Below, in pieces: positions 1 to 7,842 of a stretch of 64,000 bases of DNA. The number at the start of each line of letters is the position of its first letter. Within the stretch, counting starts at the first letter, position 1. Position numbers and translations under genes: made by a program. The notes under the pieces were generated by a model, which did no database searches, had not been told where the DNA came from, and saw nothing but the letters and a program-made list of their open reading frames with translations. Origin of the DNA: an uncultured Collinsella sp. (GTDB lineage: Bacteria; Actinomycetota; Coriobacteriia; Coriobacteriales; Coriobacteriaceae); assembly GCA_900543605.1 (NCBI GenBank), contig UQSK01000004.1, positions 1 to 64,000 of the forward strand, given 5' to 3'.

Positions 1-47
1 GAGATTACTACGCGTCTCGTGGGCTCGGAGATGTGTATAAGAGACAG
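1..47. other. Untrimmed Illumina Nextera adapter at contig end
   Basis: Positions 14-47 match the Nextera read-2 adapter as I remember it, ending in the transposase mosaic end AGATGTGTATAAGAGACAG (29-47). Bases 1-13 fit the tail of the P7 oligo (GAGAT) followed by an 8-base i7 index TACTACGC, which I recall as index N719. This is library sequence, not genome. The real contig starts at 48, and the aldolase gene next to it is cut by the assembly rather than by biology. Confidence 0.95.
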
Positions 48-833
48 CTCCTTGGCCGGCTTCTTGGGATCGAAGCAGGCGGGGTTCTCGGCCATGTAGG
101 CCATGAAGCCCTTGGTGTAGGCCTGACGCAGCTCGGTGGCGTAGTTGACCTTGCAGATGCCGTTCTTCACAGCCTCGGCAACCTGCTCATCGGGCACACC
201 AGAGGTGCCGTGCAGGACCAGCGGCACGTCGACGGCGTCGCGGATGGCCTTGACCACGGACTGCTCGATGTGCGGATCGCTCGTGTACACACCGTGGCTG
301 GTGCCAACGCCAATAGCGAGGGAGGTGCAGCCGGTACGCTCGACGAACTCCTTGGCCTCGGCCGGATCGGTGTAGGGGCTCTCGCCCTCAACCGCGGGAC
401 CGTCGTCCTCCTTGCCGCCAACCTTACCGAGCTCAGCCTCGACGGGCACGCCCATGGCGCGGCCAGCATCGGCGACGGACTTGGTCAGGGCGATGTTGTC
501 CTCGAAGGACTCGTGCGAACCGTCGATCATGACAGAGGTGTAGCCAGTGCGGAAAGCCTGCATGCAGCGGTCATAGCCATCGCCGTGATCGAGGTGCAGA
601 GCGACGGGCACGGAAGCGCGCTCGGCGGCAGCCTTGACCATGCCGTAGAAGTAGTCCAGACCAGCGGTCTTGATGGTGCCCGGGGTGGTCTGCATGATGA
701 CGGGGGACTTGGTCTCCTCGGCAGCGGCCAGAACGGCCATAACAAACTCGAGGTTCTCGACGTTGAAAGCACCAACAGCGTAGTGGCCGGCCTGAGCGTC
801 CTTGAGCATCTTTTCGGTGGTAACAAGTGCCAT
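48..833 (-). CDS. Class II ketose-bisphosphate aldolase (tagatose/fructose-1,6-bisphosphate), 3' partial
   Basis: This gene encodes a class II zinc-dependent aldolase that should cleave tagatose- or fructose-1,6-bisphosphate to dihydroxyacetone phosphate and glyceraldehyde-3-phosphate in the cytoplasm. The visible 262 residues start at ATG 833-831 behind an AGGAG box. They carry the family motif LHLDHGDGYD (about residues 79-88, catalytic Asp and zinc-binding His), then GVGTSHGVY and LHGTSGV. The C-terminus is lost where the adapter begins. No lacD-type class I aldolase is seen in the window, so this enzyme is the best candidate for the last step after the LacAB and LacC-type enzymes encoded further along. 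It is divergent from a DeoR regulator, which probably controls it. Sequence alone does not separate the GatY/KbaY and FbaA specificities. Confidence 0.88.
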
Positions 834-929
834 GAGCGTTTGCTCCTCTCCCTCGCCCGCATCTGGACATCGGGCGTAGTTGTTCACAAGGCGTTTTACC
901 TTGCGTTTTTCTGCGCTCATTGTATGAAA

Positions 930-1058
930 TTCAGCGTCTTTGCACGTGCGAGATATTGAGCCCATGCAGGTCAATACAGTCGTTTTTGAAAAGTAAACGG
1001 AAGGAATTGGAGCCGAGTGGGCGTGTTCGATATTGAATTTTAGGCGTTCAGCGTCTTT
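930..1058. promoter_or_regulatory. Divergent promoter region with two copies of TTCAGCGTCTTT
   Basis: The 334-bp gap between the aldolase gene and the DeoR gene holds an exact 12-base direct repeat TTCAGCGTCTTT at 930-941 and 1047-1058. DeoR-family proteins often bind spaced direct or inverted repeats between themselves and a divergent target, so these are candidate operators. Apart from AT-rich stretches, nothing else stands out in the gap. Confidence 0.4.
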
Positions 1059-1167
1059 CTTTTATAGAAAAGATAAGTAATCGAAAGGTGTTTTCTTACT
1101 CAAAAAGAAAATGAACGAAAATAAAGTCAACACAATTCCTGCATATTTATCCGAGAATGGAGCAGCC

Positions 1168-1971
1168 ATGACCCAAGCTACCAACCGTGCTTTTGCCGAC
1201 GAACGCCGTACCGCCATTATGGAAATGCTCGAGCATAATGCCTCGGTGCAGGTGGCAGAAATTGCCCAGACCTTTGGCGTGTCCTCCGTCACCGCCCGCG
1301 CCGACCTGGACGCGCTCGCCGAAGCAGGCAAGCTGCGCCGCACACACGGCGGTGCCGTCTCGCTCCACAAACGCCTGACCGTCTCCACGCAGGATCGCCG
1401 CATCAATGTCAACGTCGCTGCCAAGCAGGCCATCGCGCAAAGCGCCATCGAGCTCGTCAATGACGGCGACACGCTGCTCGTCGACTCGGGCACCACGGCG
1501 CTCGAGTTCGTCCGGCTCCTCGACCAGCGCGACGGCATCACCGTCATCACGGCAGACATTACCATTGCCGATTACATCGACGAGAGCATGCCCTCGGTCG
1601 ATGTCGTCATGCTGGGCGGGGCGCTGCGCAAAGGCCATCGTTATTTGTACGGACCGCTCACTATGCAGGCGCTCCAAATGGTCCATGCCGATCTGGCCGT
1701 CATGTGCCCCGGCGCCTTTGTCTCCAGCTGCGGCTTTACGACCGACTTTCCCCAGATGGCCGAGACCAAAACGGCTATGATCGCCGCGGCCCATCAAAGC
1801 GTCGCCCTCATGGACGCCAGCAAGGTCAACGGACGCGGCATGTACCGTTTTGCCGAGCTGACCGATGTCGACACCATCGTGATGGACCGTGACCCCGATC
1901 ATGCCGTCGCCACCTCAATCGCCGAGGCCACCGACAGCGCACGTCCAGCCCTCATCATCGCCGGCGCTTAA
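1168..1971 (+). CDS. DeoR-family transcriptional regulator
   Basis: This is a 267-residue DeoR/GlpR-type repressor with an N-terminal winged helix (about residues 8-60, including FGVSSVTARADLDALAEAG) and a sugar-phosphate-sensing DeoRC domain (DTLLVDSGTTALEF, then MLGGALRKGHRYLYGP). I chose ATG 1168 because GGAG lies five bases upstream. The upstream in-frame ATG at 1111 has no good ribosome binding site and would add 19 unusual residues. The gene is divergent from the class II aldolase, its likely target. The effector is probably a phosphorylated sugar, by analogy with the family. The C-terminal half departs from the usual DeoR pattern (CPGAFVSSCGF where GANG-like motifs are common), so the ligand cannot be guessed. 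A convergent hairpin follows the stop. Confidence 0.85.
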   Translation: MTQATNRAFADERRTAIMEMLEHNASVQVAEIAQTFGVSSVTARADLDALAEAGKLRRTHGGAVSLHKRLTVSTQDRRINVNVAAKQAIAQSAIELVNDGDTLLVDSGTTALEFVRLLDQRDGITVITADITIADYIDESMPSVDVVMLGGALRKGHRYLYGPLTMQALQMVHADLAVMCPGAFVSSCGFTTDFPQMAETKTAMIAAAHQSVALMDASKVNGRGMYRFAELTDVDTIVMDRDPDHAVATSIAEATDSARPALIIAGA

Positions 1972-1976
1972 ACAAA

Positions 1977-2013
1977 AACCACCACAAAGGTGCCTGTCCC
2001 CTTTGTGGTGGTT
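1977..2013. terminator. Bidirectional hairpin between convergent genes
   Basis: A perfect 14-bp stem (1977-1990 with 2000-2013, AACCACCACAAAGG and its complement) encloses a 9-base loop. It sits between the stops of the DeoR gene (+) and the flavodiiron gene (-), so it can serve both directions. An A-rich run precedes it on the plus strand. Confidence 0.7.
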
Positions 2014-2045
2014 GTGATGGTTGAGCGTCAAAAGTGAACGTGTCG

Positions 2046-3206
2046 CTACTTGGACAGCTCGTCGGCGAGGGCCTCGATCTGGGCGCGCGAGGCGTCGTTG
2101 AGCGAACCCAGGACGGTCACTTTGTTCTGCGTCAGGGTGATGTTCTTCATGCCCTCGAGCTCCTTGGTCATAACCTTGGCAGCCGCGGGTGCCCAAGAGC
2201 CGGCCTCGACGAGCGCCACCGTACGGTTCTGGTAGGCGTGCTCGGCGAGCGTATGGATGAAGGTGCTCATGCACGGGAAGATCTCGCCCTGATAGGTGAT
2301 GGAAGCGAGCACCAGGCGGTCGTAGCGGAACGCATCCTCAACGGCCTCGGCCATGTCGTCGCGAGCCAGGTCAAAGACGGAGACCTTCTGGCCGCGAGCC
2401 TCGAGCGCAGATGTGAGCTCCTCGACGGCAGCCTTCAGATGGCCATACACGCTCGCATAGGCGATCGTGATGCCCTCGTCCTCGGGCTGATAGCTCGACC
2501 AGGTGTTATAGGTGTCGAGGTAGTAGCCCAGGTTCTCGGTCAGCACGGGGCCGTGGAGCGGGCAGATGATCTGGATGTCCAGGTCGGCGGCCTTCTTGAG
2601 GACGGCCTGCACGAACTTGCCGAACTTACCGACGATGCCAAAGTAGTAGCGGCGAGCCTCGCAAGCCCACCCTTCCGGATCCTCGATGTCGTTGGCGCCA
2701 AACTTGCCAAAGCCGTCGGCACTAAAGAGCACCTTGTCGGTGGACTCGTAGGAGAAGATCACCTCGGGCCAGTGAACGTTGGGGGCGCCGATAAAGGTCA
2801 GGCTGTGGCCGCCCAGGTCGAGCACATCGCCCTCTTTGACGACCATCTTGCGCTCGGGGTAGTCGGTGCCAAAGTAGTTGACCATCATGCGGAAAGCACC
2901 CATGCTGGCCACGATCTGCGCCTGGGGATAGCGCTCCATAAAGGCAGCGATACCGGCGGAGTGATCGGGCTCCATGTGATGGACGACCAGGTAGTCGGGC
3001 GTACGGCCATCGAGCACGGCCTCGAGGTTGCCGAGCCACTCGTCAACAAAACCGCCGTCGACGGAATCGGCGACAGCGATCTTGTCGCCCAAGATAACAT
3101 AGCTGTTGTATGCCATACCGTTCTCGGACACATCGTACTGGCCCTCGAACAGGTCAATGTCGTGATCGTCGACACCGATGTAGCGGATATCCTTGGTGAT
3201 CTCCAT
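2046..3206 (-). CDS. Flavodiiron protein (class A, FprA-type)
   Basis: This 386-residue cytoplasmic enzyme reduces O2 (to water) or NO at a diiron site next to FMN, protecting anaerobes from oxygen or nitrosative stress. The N-terminal metallo-beta-lactamase domain shows the iron ligands in order: HHMEPDH (His77, Glu79, Asp81, His82), NVHWPE, SADGFG and PLHGP. The C-terminal part (from about residue 250) is a flavodoxin domain starting TIAYASVYGHLK. The length suits class A, which has no rubredoxin or flavin reductase extension. The start at ATG 3206-3204 has AGGAGG upstream. The longer reading frame to 3269 is not supported. The gene is monocistronic, between convergent and divergent neighbours that are sugar regulators, so nothing nearby names its electron donor. 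Confidence 0.92.
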   Translation of the reverse strand: MEITKDIRYIGVDDHDIDLFEGQYDVSENGMAYNSYVILGDKIAVADSVDGGFVDEWLGNLEAVLDGRTPDYLVVHHMEPDHSAGIAAFMERYPQAQIVASMGAFRMMVNYFGTDYPERKMVVKEGDVLDLGGHSLTFIGAPNVHWPEVIFSYESTDKVLFSADGFGKFGANDIEDPEGWACEARRYYFGIVGKFGKFVQAVLKKAADLDIQIICPLHGPVLTENLGYYLDTYNTWSSYQPEDEGITIAYASVYGHLKAAVEELTSALEARGQKVSVFDLARDDMAEAVEDAFRYDRLVLASITYQGEIFPCMSTFIHTLAEHAYQNRTVALVEAGSWAPAAAKVMTKELEGMKNITLTQNKVTVLGSLNDASRAQIEALADELSK

Positions 3207-3335
3207 CAGGCAAAGCCTCCTAGATAGACAAAAGAACCCGTCTATCATAACACTCGTCTTCATAGACACGGCTATCTGCCAGCATCCTTATCGATTGTTA
3301 TTGAGGCGGAATATACCGCCGTTGACCTGCAAAAA

Positions 3336-4367
3336 CTATGCGCGCAGTATCGCCGTGCTATGTCGAATAATGAGCTGGCCGGGAATACGGATGGCAACGG
3401 TTTTGCCCGCCGTACCCGCCTCGGGAACCGCATGCTCAAACACCTCGCGTCCGCGCTGATGTAAATCGAATCGCACGGTCGTGAGCTCGTTGTGTGCTAC
3501 AAAATCATCGAGCGAATCATCGACACCCACCACGCTCACGTCCTCGGGCACGCGCAACCCGCTATCGCGCAGCGCTGCAATTGCGCCATTTGCCATCTGG
3601 TCGTTTGCCGCGTAAATCGCCGTCATGGTGTGATCGTGCTCGGCCAGGTACCTGCCGGCCTCGTAGCCGCTGTTGGCAGACCAGTCGCCCTCGAGCGGCT
3701 CTGCCGGCTCGATGTGTTTACGCTCGAGTGCATCCTGCCAACCGGCGCGACGAAATTGCTCGTCGACCGAGAACGACGGGCCGCCAATATAGCGAATCTG
3801 CTCGTGTCCTAGCTCAAACAGGTGATCCATAAGCAATAGCGAGCAGCCGTAATGATCGGAGTCGACCGTGGTCACCCGCGGGTGCGCGTACATGGTAACG
3901 ATGACCGTGCCAATGCCCGGCAGTGGATCAAACGTCTCAAAATCGGGCGCCATGCGGCTCATGCCGATGATGATGCCGTCCACCGGCAATGCGGCCATAC
4001 GACGCGTGGCCTCGGCAAGCGAAAACTCCTCGGTCTTGGACATCTCGACCAGCGTGATGGCGCAATTATGCTCGCGAGCAGCGCTGGCGATGCCGTCAAT
4101 CATTGAGAGGTTGCCAAACTTGGTGACATCGTTGACGCATAGGCCAACCGAATGGTATCGACCGTCGCGCAGCGAGCGACCGGCATAACTCGGACGAAAG
4201 CCGAGCTCTTGCATAGCGGACTGCACGCGCTGGCGCGTCTGCTCGTTAACGTTGGGCAAGCCGTTGGCGACGCGCGAAACCGTCTGCTGCGAAACGCCAG
4301 CAGCGCGGGCGACGTCGGCCATGGAGACCGGACGCGTACCTGTATCGTTGGACGGGCGCCTTGCCAC
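3336..4367 (-). CDS. LacI/GalR-family regulator, divergent from galKT
   Basis: This is a 343-residue LacI-family repressor. The helix-turn-helix is at about residues 15-40 (VSMADVARAAGVSQQTVSRV) with the hinge after it, and the rest is a periplasmic-binding-protein-like sensor domain. The start is GTG 4367-4365 with AAGGTGAT upstream. It is transcribed away from galK and galT. The intergenic region holds three copies of a 13-base motif (see the operator entry), so it most likely represses galKT and itself and is released by galactose or a related sugar. The target assignment rests on the gene order and repeats. The family call is clear from the sequence. Confidence 0.9.
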   Translation of the reverse strand: MARRPSNDTGTRPVSMADVARAAGVSQQTVSRVANGLPNVNEQTRQRVQSAMQELGFRPSYAGRSLRDGRYHSVGLCVNDVTKFGNLSMIDGIASAAREHNCAITLVEMSKTEEFSLAEATRRMAALPVDGIIIGMSRMAPDFETFDPLPGIGTVIVTMYAHPRVTTVDSDHYGCSLLLMDHLFELGHEQIRYIGGPSFSVDEQFRRAGWQDALERKHIEPAEPLEGDWSANSGYEAGRYLAEHDHTMTAIYAANDQMANGAIAALRDSGLRVPEDVSVVGVDDSLDDFVAHNELTTVRFDLHQRGREVFEHAVPEAGTAGKTVAIRIPGQLIIRHSTAILRA

Positions 4368-4460
4368 AGGATCACCTTCACCCTTGCGAGATCTGAATAG
4401 CGTGAATGCCGGCCCGGGCAGGAGTTTAGCCCGCGCCGAGGCCCGCTATCGTCGGACGCA

Positions 4461-4660
4461 TGTTAACGTACTCTACTTTTTCAATCCGCATCTCTTCTGC
4501 TTTATAAGTCCATACGGCAATACCGTTCACGGCTGAATTTCTACCGATTACCAGATTCTCAAAAAGTGACAAGAGTTGTATTATGAGTACGTTAACATAG
4601 CCCGTAACGTGCGGCATCGTGAACACTTGGTTCATGCCGCTTCAAGTTGTTAACGTACTC
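4461..4660. promoter_or_regulatory. galK/regulator intergenic operators (three TGTTAACGTACTC sites plus one ACCGTTCACGG)
   Basis: The motif TGTTAACGTACTC occurs at 4461-4473 and 4648-4660, and its exact complement GAGTACGTTAACA at 4585-4597. These are probable operators for the divergent LacI-family protein. One copy lies 46 bases before the galK start, where binding would block transcription. Between them, ACCGTTCACGG at 4522-4532 belongs to a motif family seen at six other sugar promoters in this window. The remainder of this 338-bp gap shows no gene. Confidence 0.65.
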
Positions 4661-4705
4661 ATAACGGCGCAAAACTTACCCGTACGCGCCAAGGAAAGGA
4701 CTCCC

Positions 4706-5911
4706 ATGACCGCCCCCGACGAAAAGACACTCGCCACGCTCACCAAGCTGTTTGAGGAGGAGTTTGGGCCCATCGGCGATCGCCAGGTGCTCTATGTGCA
4801 CGCGCCCGGCCGCTCCGAGATCAGTGGCAACCACACCGACCACGAGGGCGGCCACGTCATCGCCGGCTCGCTCGATGTCGCTGTCGACGGCATCGCCGTG
4901 GCAACCGACTCCAACAAGGTCCGCGTCGCCGACGAGGGCTATCCCACGTTTGAGATCACGCTCGACACGCTGGGTATTCAAGAGTCCGAGAAGGGCACGT
5001 CTGCGAGCCTCGTCCGCGGCATGGCCCACGAAATCGCTGCTCTGGGCGTTGAGCCCCAGGGCTTCGACTTCGTCTTCACCTGCTCTGTCCCCTCGGGCGG
5101 CGGCCTTTCGAGCTCTGCTGCTGTCGAGGCGGCATACGGTCGCGCCATGGAGACGCTCTGGGGCGCACCCGCCATCGAGCCCGTCGCGCTCGCCCAGATG
5201 AGCCAGCGCACCGAGAACAACTACTATGGCAAGCCCTGCGGTCTGATGGACCAGGCCGCTGTGTGCCTGGGCGGCCTTGCCTACATGGACTTTGAGGACC
5301 AGGCTCAGCCTAAAACCCAGAAGCTCGAACTCAACTTTGAGGATCACGGCTATGCGCTCGTGCTCGTTAAGGTTGGTGCCGACCACGTGGCCGCCACCGA
5401 CGATTACGCTGCCGTTCCGCGCGAGATGCAAGACGTCGCCGCCGAGTTTGGCAAGGCACGCCTGTGCGAGGTAAACGTGGCGGACTTTGACGCCAAGCTC
5501 CCCGAGCTGCGTGCCAAACTGGGCGACCGTGCCTGCCTGCGCGCCGTTCACTACTGGTACGAGAATGGCCTGGTCGATAAGCGCTGGGCAGCCCTGAACG
5601 CCGGCGACATCGATCAGTTCCTGGTCCTGACGCGCGAGTCCGGCGCCAGCTCTGCCATGTACCTGCAGAATGTCGTTGCCAAGCTGGGCTCCGAGCAGCC
5701 TTCGATGTATGCCCTGGCACTGGCCGAGCATGTGCTCGACGGCCGTGGCGCCGTCCGCATCCACGGCGGCGGCTTTGGTGGCACCATCCAGGCCTTCGTA
5801 CCGCTCGAGCTTGTCGACACCTTTATCACCAAGATGAACGGCTGGCTGGGCGAGGGCTCTGCCCGCCACTACGCAATTTCTGACAAGGGGGCTTACGCGG
5901 CATGGCTGTAA
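4706..5911 (+). CDS. galK: Galactokinase
   Basis: This 401-residue GHMP kinase phosphorylates galactose with ATP to galactose-1-phosphate, the first committed Leloir step. The galactokinase signature is present in a variant form, GRSEISGNHTDHEGG (about 35-49, where many enzymes have GRxNLIGEHTDY). The ATP-binding loop PSGGGLSSSAA lies at about 129-139 and the C-terminal IHGGGFGGTIQAF at about 352-364. The start ATG 4706 is chosen for AAGGAAAGGA upstream. It overlaps galT by ten bases, so the pair is translationally coupled. Control is probably by the divergent LacI-type protein through three upstream sites. Confidence 0.95.
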   Translation: MTAPDEKTLATLTKLFEEEFGPIGDRQVLYVHAPGRSEISGNHTDHEGGHVIAGSLDVAVDGIAVATDSNKVRVADEGYPTFEITLDTLGIQESEKGTSASLVRGMAHEIAALGVEPQGFDFVFTCSVPSGGGLSSSAAVEAAYGRAMETLWGAPAIEPVALAQMSQRTENNYYGKPCGLMDQAAVCLGGLAYMDFEDQAQPKTQKLELNFEDHGYALVLVKVGADHVAATDDYAAVPREMQDVAAEFGKARLCEVNVADFDAKLPELRAKLGDRACLRAVHYWYENGLVDKRWAALNAGDIDQFLVLTRESGASSAMYLQNVVAKLGSEQPSMYALALAEHVLDGRGAVRIHGGGFGGTIQAFVPLELVDTFITKMNGWLGEGSARHYAISDKGAYAAWL

Positions 5912-7530
5912 TGACCGACGTGCGCGAGGCCGCGCAGAACCTGATCGAATACGCTATCCACCGATCGATGATCGGCCAGGACGATCGCATCTGGGCCTAC
6001 AACACCATTTTGGAGTGCATCGGCGCCACGGGCCCGGCGCTCGACATGGCCTGGGCGCTCCAGGTCGAGAAACTCTCGCTCTTGCACCCCGATACCCTGC
6101 CCAACTTTGACCTTGAAGGCACACTTGCCGCGCTTGCCGAGGCGGCTGTTGCCAACGGTGCTGCCGAGGACACGGTATCGGGCCGCGACCGCATCGCCAT
6201 GCGCATCATGGGCGTGCTGATGCCGAGGCCTTCGGTTGTAAACGAGGAATTCAACGGCCGCATGGGCGTCAACGAGCCCCGCGCCGCGACTGACTGGTTC
6301 TACGGCCTGTGCTGCGACGCCGGCTACGTGCGCCGTGCCGCCATCGCGCGCAACATCAAATGGAACACCCCAACCAACTGGGGCGACCTGGAGATTACCA
6401 TCAACCTGTCCAAGCCCGAGAAGGACCCGCGAGATATCGCTGTGGCAGGTGCAGCCAAGAACACGGGCGAGAAGTATCCCGCCTGCCAGCTCTGCATCGA
6501 AAACGAGGGCTATCCCGGACGCTCCGCCGCAGCCGACGGCGGCGCCCATCCCGCCCGCCAGAATCTGCGCGTTATTCCCATTCAGCTTAATGGCGAGCGC
6601 TGGGGCTTCCAGTACAGCCCGTACGCGTACTTTAACGAGCACTGCATTGCCATGAGCTCCGAGCATCGTCCGATGCACGTCGACCGCAAGGGCCTGACCT
6701 GCCTGCTCGACTTTGTGGACCTGTTCCCGCACTATTTCATTGGCTCCAACGCCGACCTGCCCATCGTGGGCGGCTCGATCTTGTCGCACGACCACTTCCA
6801 GGGCGGCGCGCACGAGTTCCCCATGATGCATGCCGCCGAGGTCTCGCAGTTTAGCGTGCCCGGATTTGACCAAGTCACCGGCACTGTGCTGCAGTGGCCG
6901 CTCTCGGTGCTGCGCCTGCACTCGCATGACCGCGCTCAGCTGCTCGACGCTGCCGAGAAGATTATCCTCGCCTGGCGCGAGTGGACCGATGAGTCTGTGG
7001 GCGTCATCGCGTACACAGCCGATGGCGTGGCGCACAACACCGTGACGCCCGTCATCCGCCGCGTCGACTCTCGCGGAAATGCCGGCGGCGAAATCTACGA
7101 GGCCTACCTGGCGCTTCGCTGCAACATCACGACCGACGAGCATCCGCTGGGCGTGTTCCACCCGCATGCCGAGTACCACCACATTAAGAAGGAGAACATC
7201 GGCCTGATCGAGGTCATGGGCCTGGCCATTCTTCCGCCGCGCCTGGTTCCCGAGCTCGGCGCTGTCCGCGAGCACCTGCTGGCGGCCAAGGTCGATGCCA
7301 GCTACGACCTTGCTAGCGCGCTCGAGGGCGATGATCTATGCCGCAGCCACGCCGCATGGGCCAAGGATGTCTTTGCCCGCCGCGCCGACGAGCTTACGGC
7401 AGACAACGCCATCGATATCCTGCACGAGGAGGTCGGCGTGGTGTTTGGCCACGTGCTCGACAACGCCGGCGTCTTTAAGTGGGACGAAGCCGGCCGCGCC
7501 GCCCAGCAGCGCTTTATCGACTCGCTGTAG
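5902..7530 (+). CDS. galT: UDP-glucose--hexose-1-phosphate uridylyltransferase, type II
   Basis: This 542-residue enzyme exchanges galactose-1-phosphate for the glucose-1-phosphate of UDP-glucose, giving UDP-galactose. It belongs to the long type II GalT family, shown by DLPIVGGSILSHDHFQGG at about 285-302, which includes the active-site His-x-His. ATG 5902 is preferred because AGGGGG lies about ten bases upstream. An in-frame ATG at 5911 overlaps the galK stop directly. It ends the galKT operon and is followed by a strong terminator. No galE is seen in the window, so the epimerase must lie elsewhere. Confidence 0.95.
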   Translation: MAVMTDVREAAQNLIEYAIHRSMIGQDDRIWAYNTILECIGATGPALDMAWALQVEKLSLLHPDTLPNFDLEGTLAALAEAAVANGAAEDTVSGRDRIAMRIMGVLMPRPSVVNEEFNGRMGVNEPRAATDWFYGLCCDAGYVRRAAIARNIKWNTPTNWGDLEITINLSKPEKDPRDIAVAGAAKNTGEKYPACQLCIENEGYPGRSAAADGGAHPARQNLRVIPIQLNGERWGFQYSPYAYFNEHCIAMSSEHRPMHVDRKGLTCLLDFVDLFPHYFIGSNADLPIVGGSILSHDHFQGGAHEFPMMHAAEVSQFSVPGFDQVTGTVLQWPLSVLRLHSHDRAQLLDAAEKIILAWREWTDESVGVIAYTADGVAHNTVTPVIRRVDSRGNAGGEIYEAYLALRCNITTDEHPLGVFHPHAEYHHIKKENIGLIEVMGLAILPPRLVPELGAVREHLLAAKVDASYDLASALEGDDLCRSHAAWAKDVFARRADELTADNAIDILHEEVGVVFGHVLDNAGVFKWDEAGRAAQQRFIDSL

Positions 7531-7586
7531 AGCACAGACCCGGACGCTCAACGGCAGCCCCCACGACATAGCCACCTACACGACAA

Positions 7587-7625
7587 CGGCGCCCGCCGGC
7601 AACATCGCCGGCGGGCGCCGTTTTC
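7587..7625 (+). terminator. Rho-independent terminator after galT
   Basis: A 14-bp GC-rich stem (7587-7600 with 7607-7620) with loop AACATC is followed directly by TTTTC. It ends the galKT transcript. Confidence 0.85.
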
Positions 7626-7656
7626 TGATGCAAGGGTAGCTAATTTGCACCAAAAC

Positions 7657-7703
7657 AAGGAGTGTCCCAAACTGCCGGCAGAAAAAGAACGTCCCCAGAT
7701 GCC
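7657..7703 (+). repeat. Intergenic GAACGTCCC-type repeat, left copy flanking the ATPase gene
   Basis: This 47-base element begins AAGGAGTGTCCCAAACTGCC and contains GAACGTCCC. A copy differing at about five positions lies in the same orientation at 9168-9214, on the other side of the ATPase gene. Related palindromic elements sharing the GGGACGTTC core occur at 13917, 32633, 60019 and 62362. Confidence 0.75.
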
Positions 7704-7715
7704 TACCTAAACCCT

Positions 7716-7800
7716 CACATTATTCGATGGAAAAACGTGGTTGCCTCCCACATTATTCGATGGAAAAACGTGGTTTGCTCCCACATTTTTCGATGGAAAG
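7716..7800 (+). repeat. Three tandem 33-bp repeats upstream of the ATPase gene
   Basis: CACATTATTCGATGG starts at 7716 and again at 7749. A variant CACATTTTTCGATGG starts at 7782, an exact 33-bp period. The first two units also share AAAAACGTGGTT. The array ends about 13 bases before a likely -10 element TATACT (7813-7818), and AGGAGG (7833-7838) precedes the ATPase start at 7843. This position suggests iteron-like regulator sites rather than coding sequence. Confidence 0.75.
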
Positions 7801-7842
7801 ACCAAAACGGTCTTATACTAACCATGATCGTTAGGAGGCAGT

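Noticed and set aside
4585..4597. Link between the galK operator (ATGAGTAC) and the MITE ends (ATGAGTACTG)
   Set aside because: Only eight bases are shared and the flanks differ completely. Chance similarity is sufficient.
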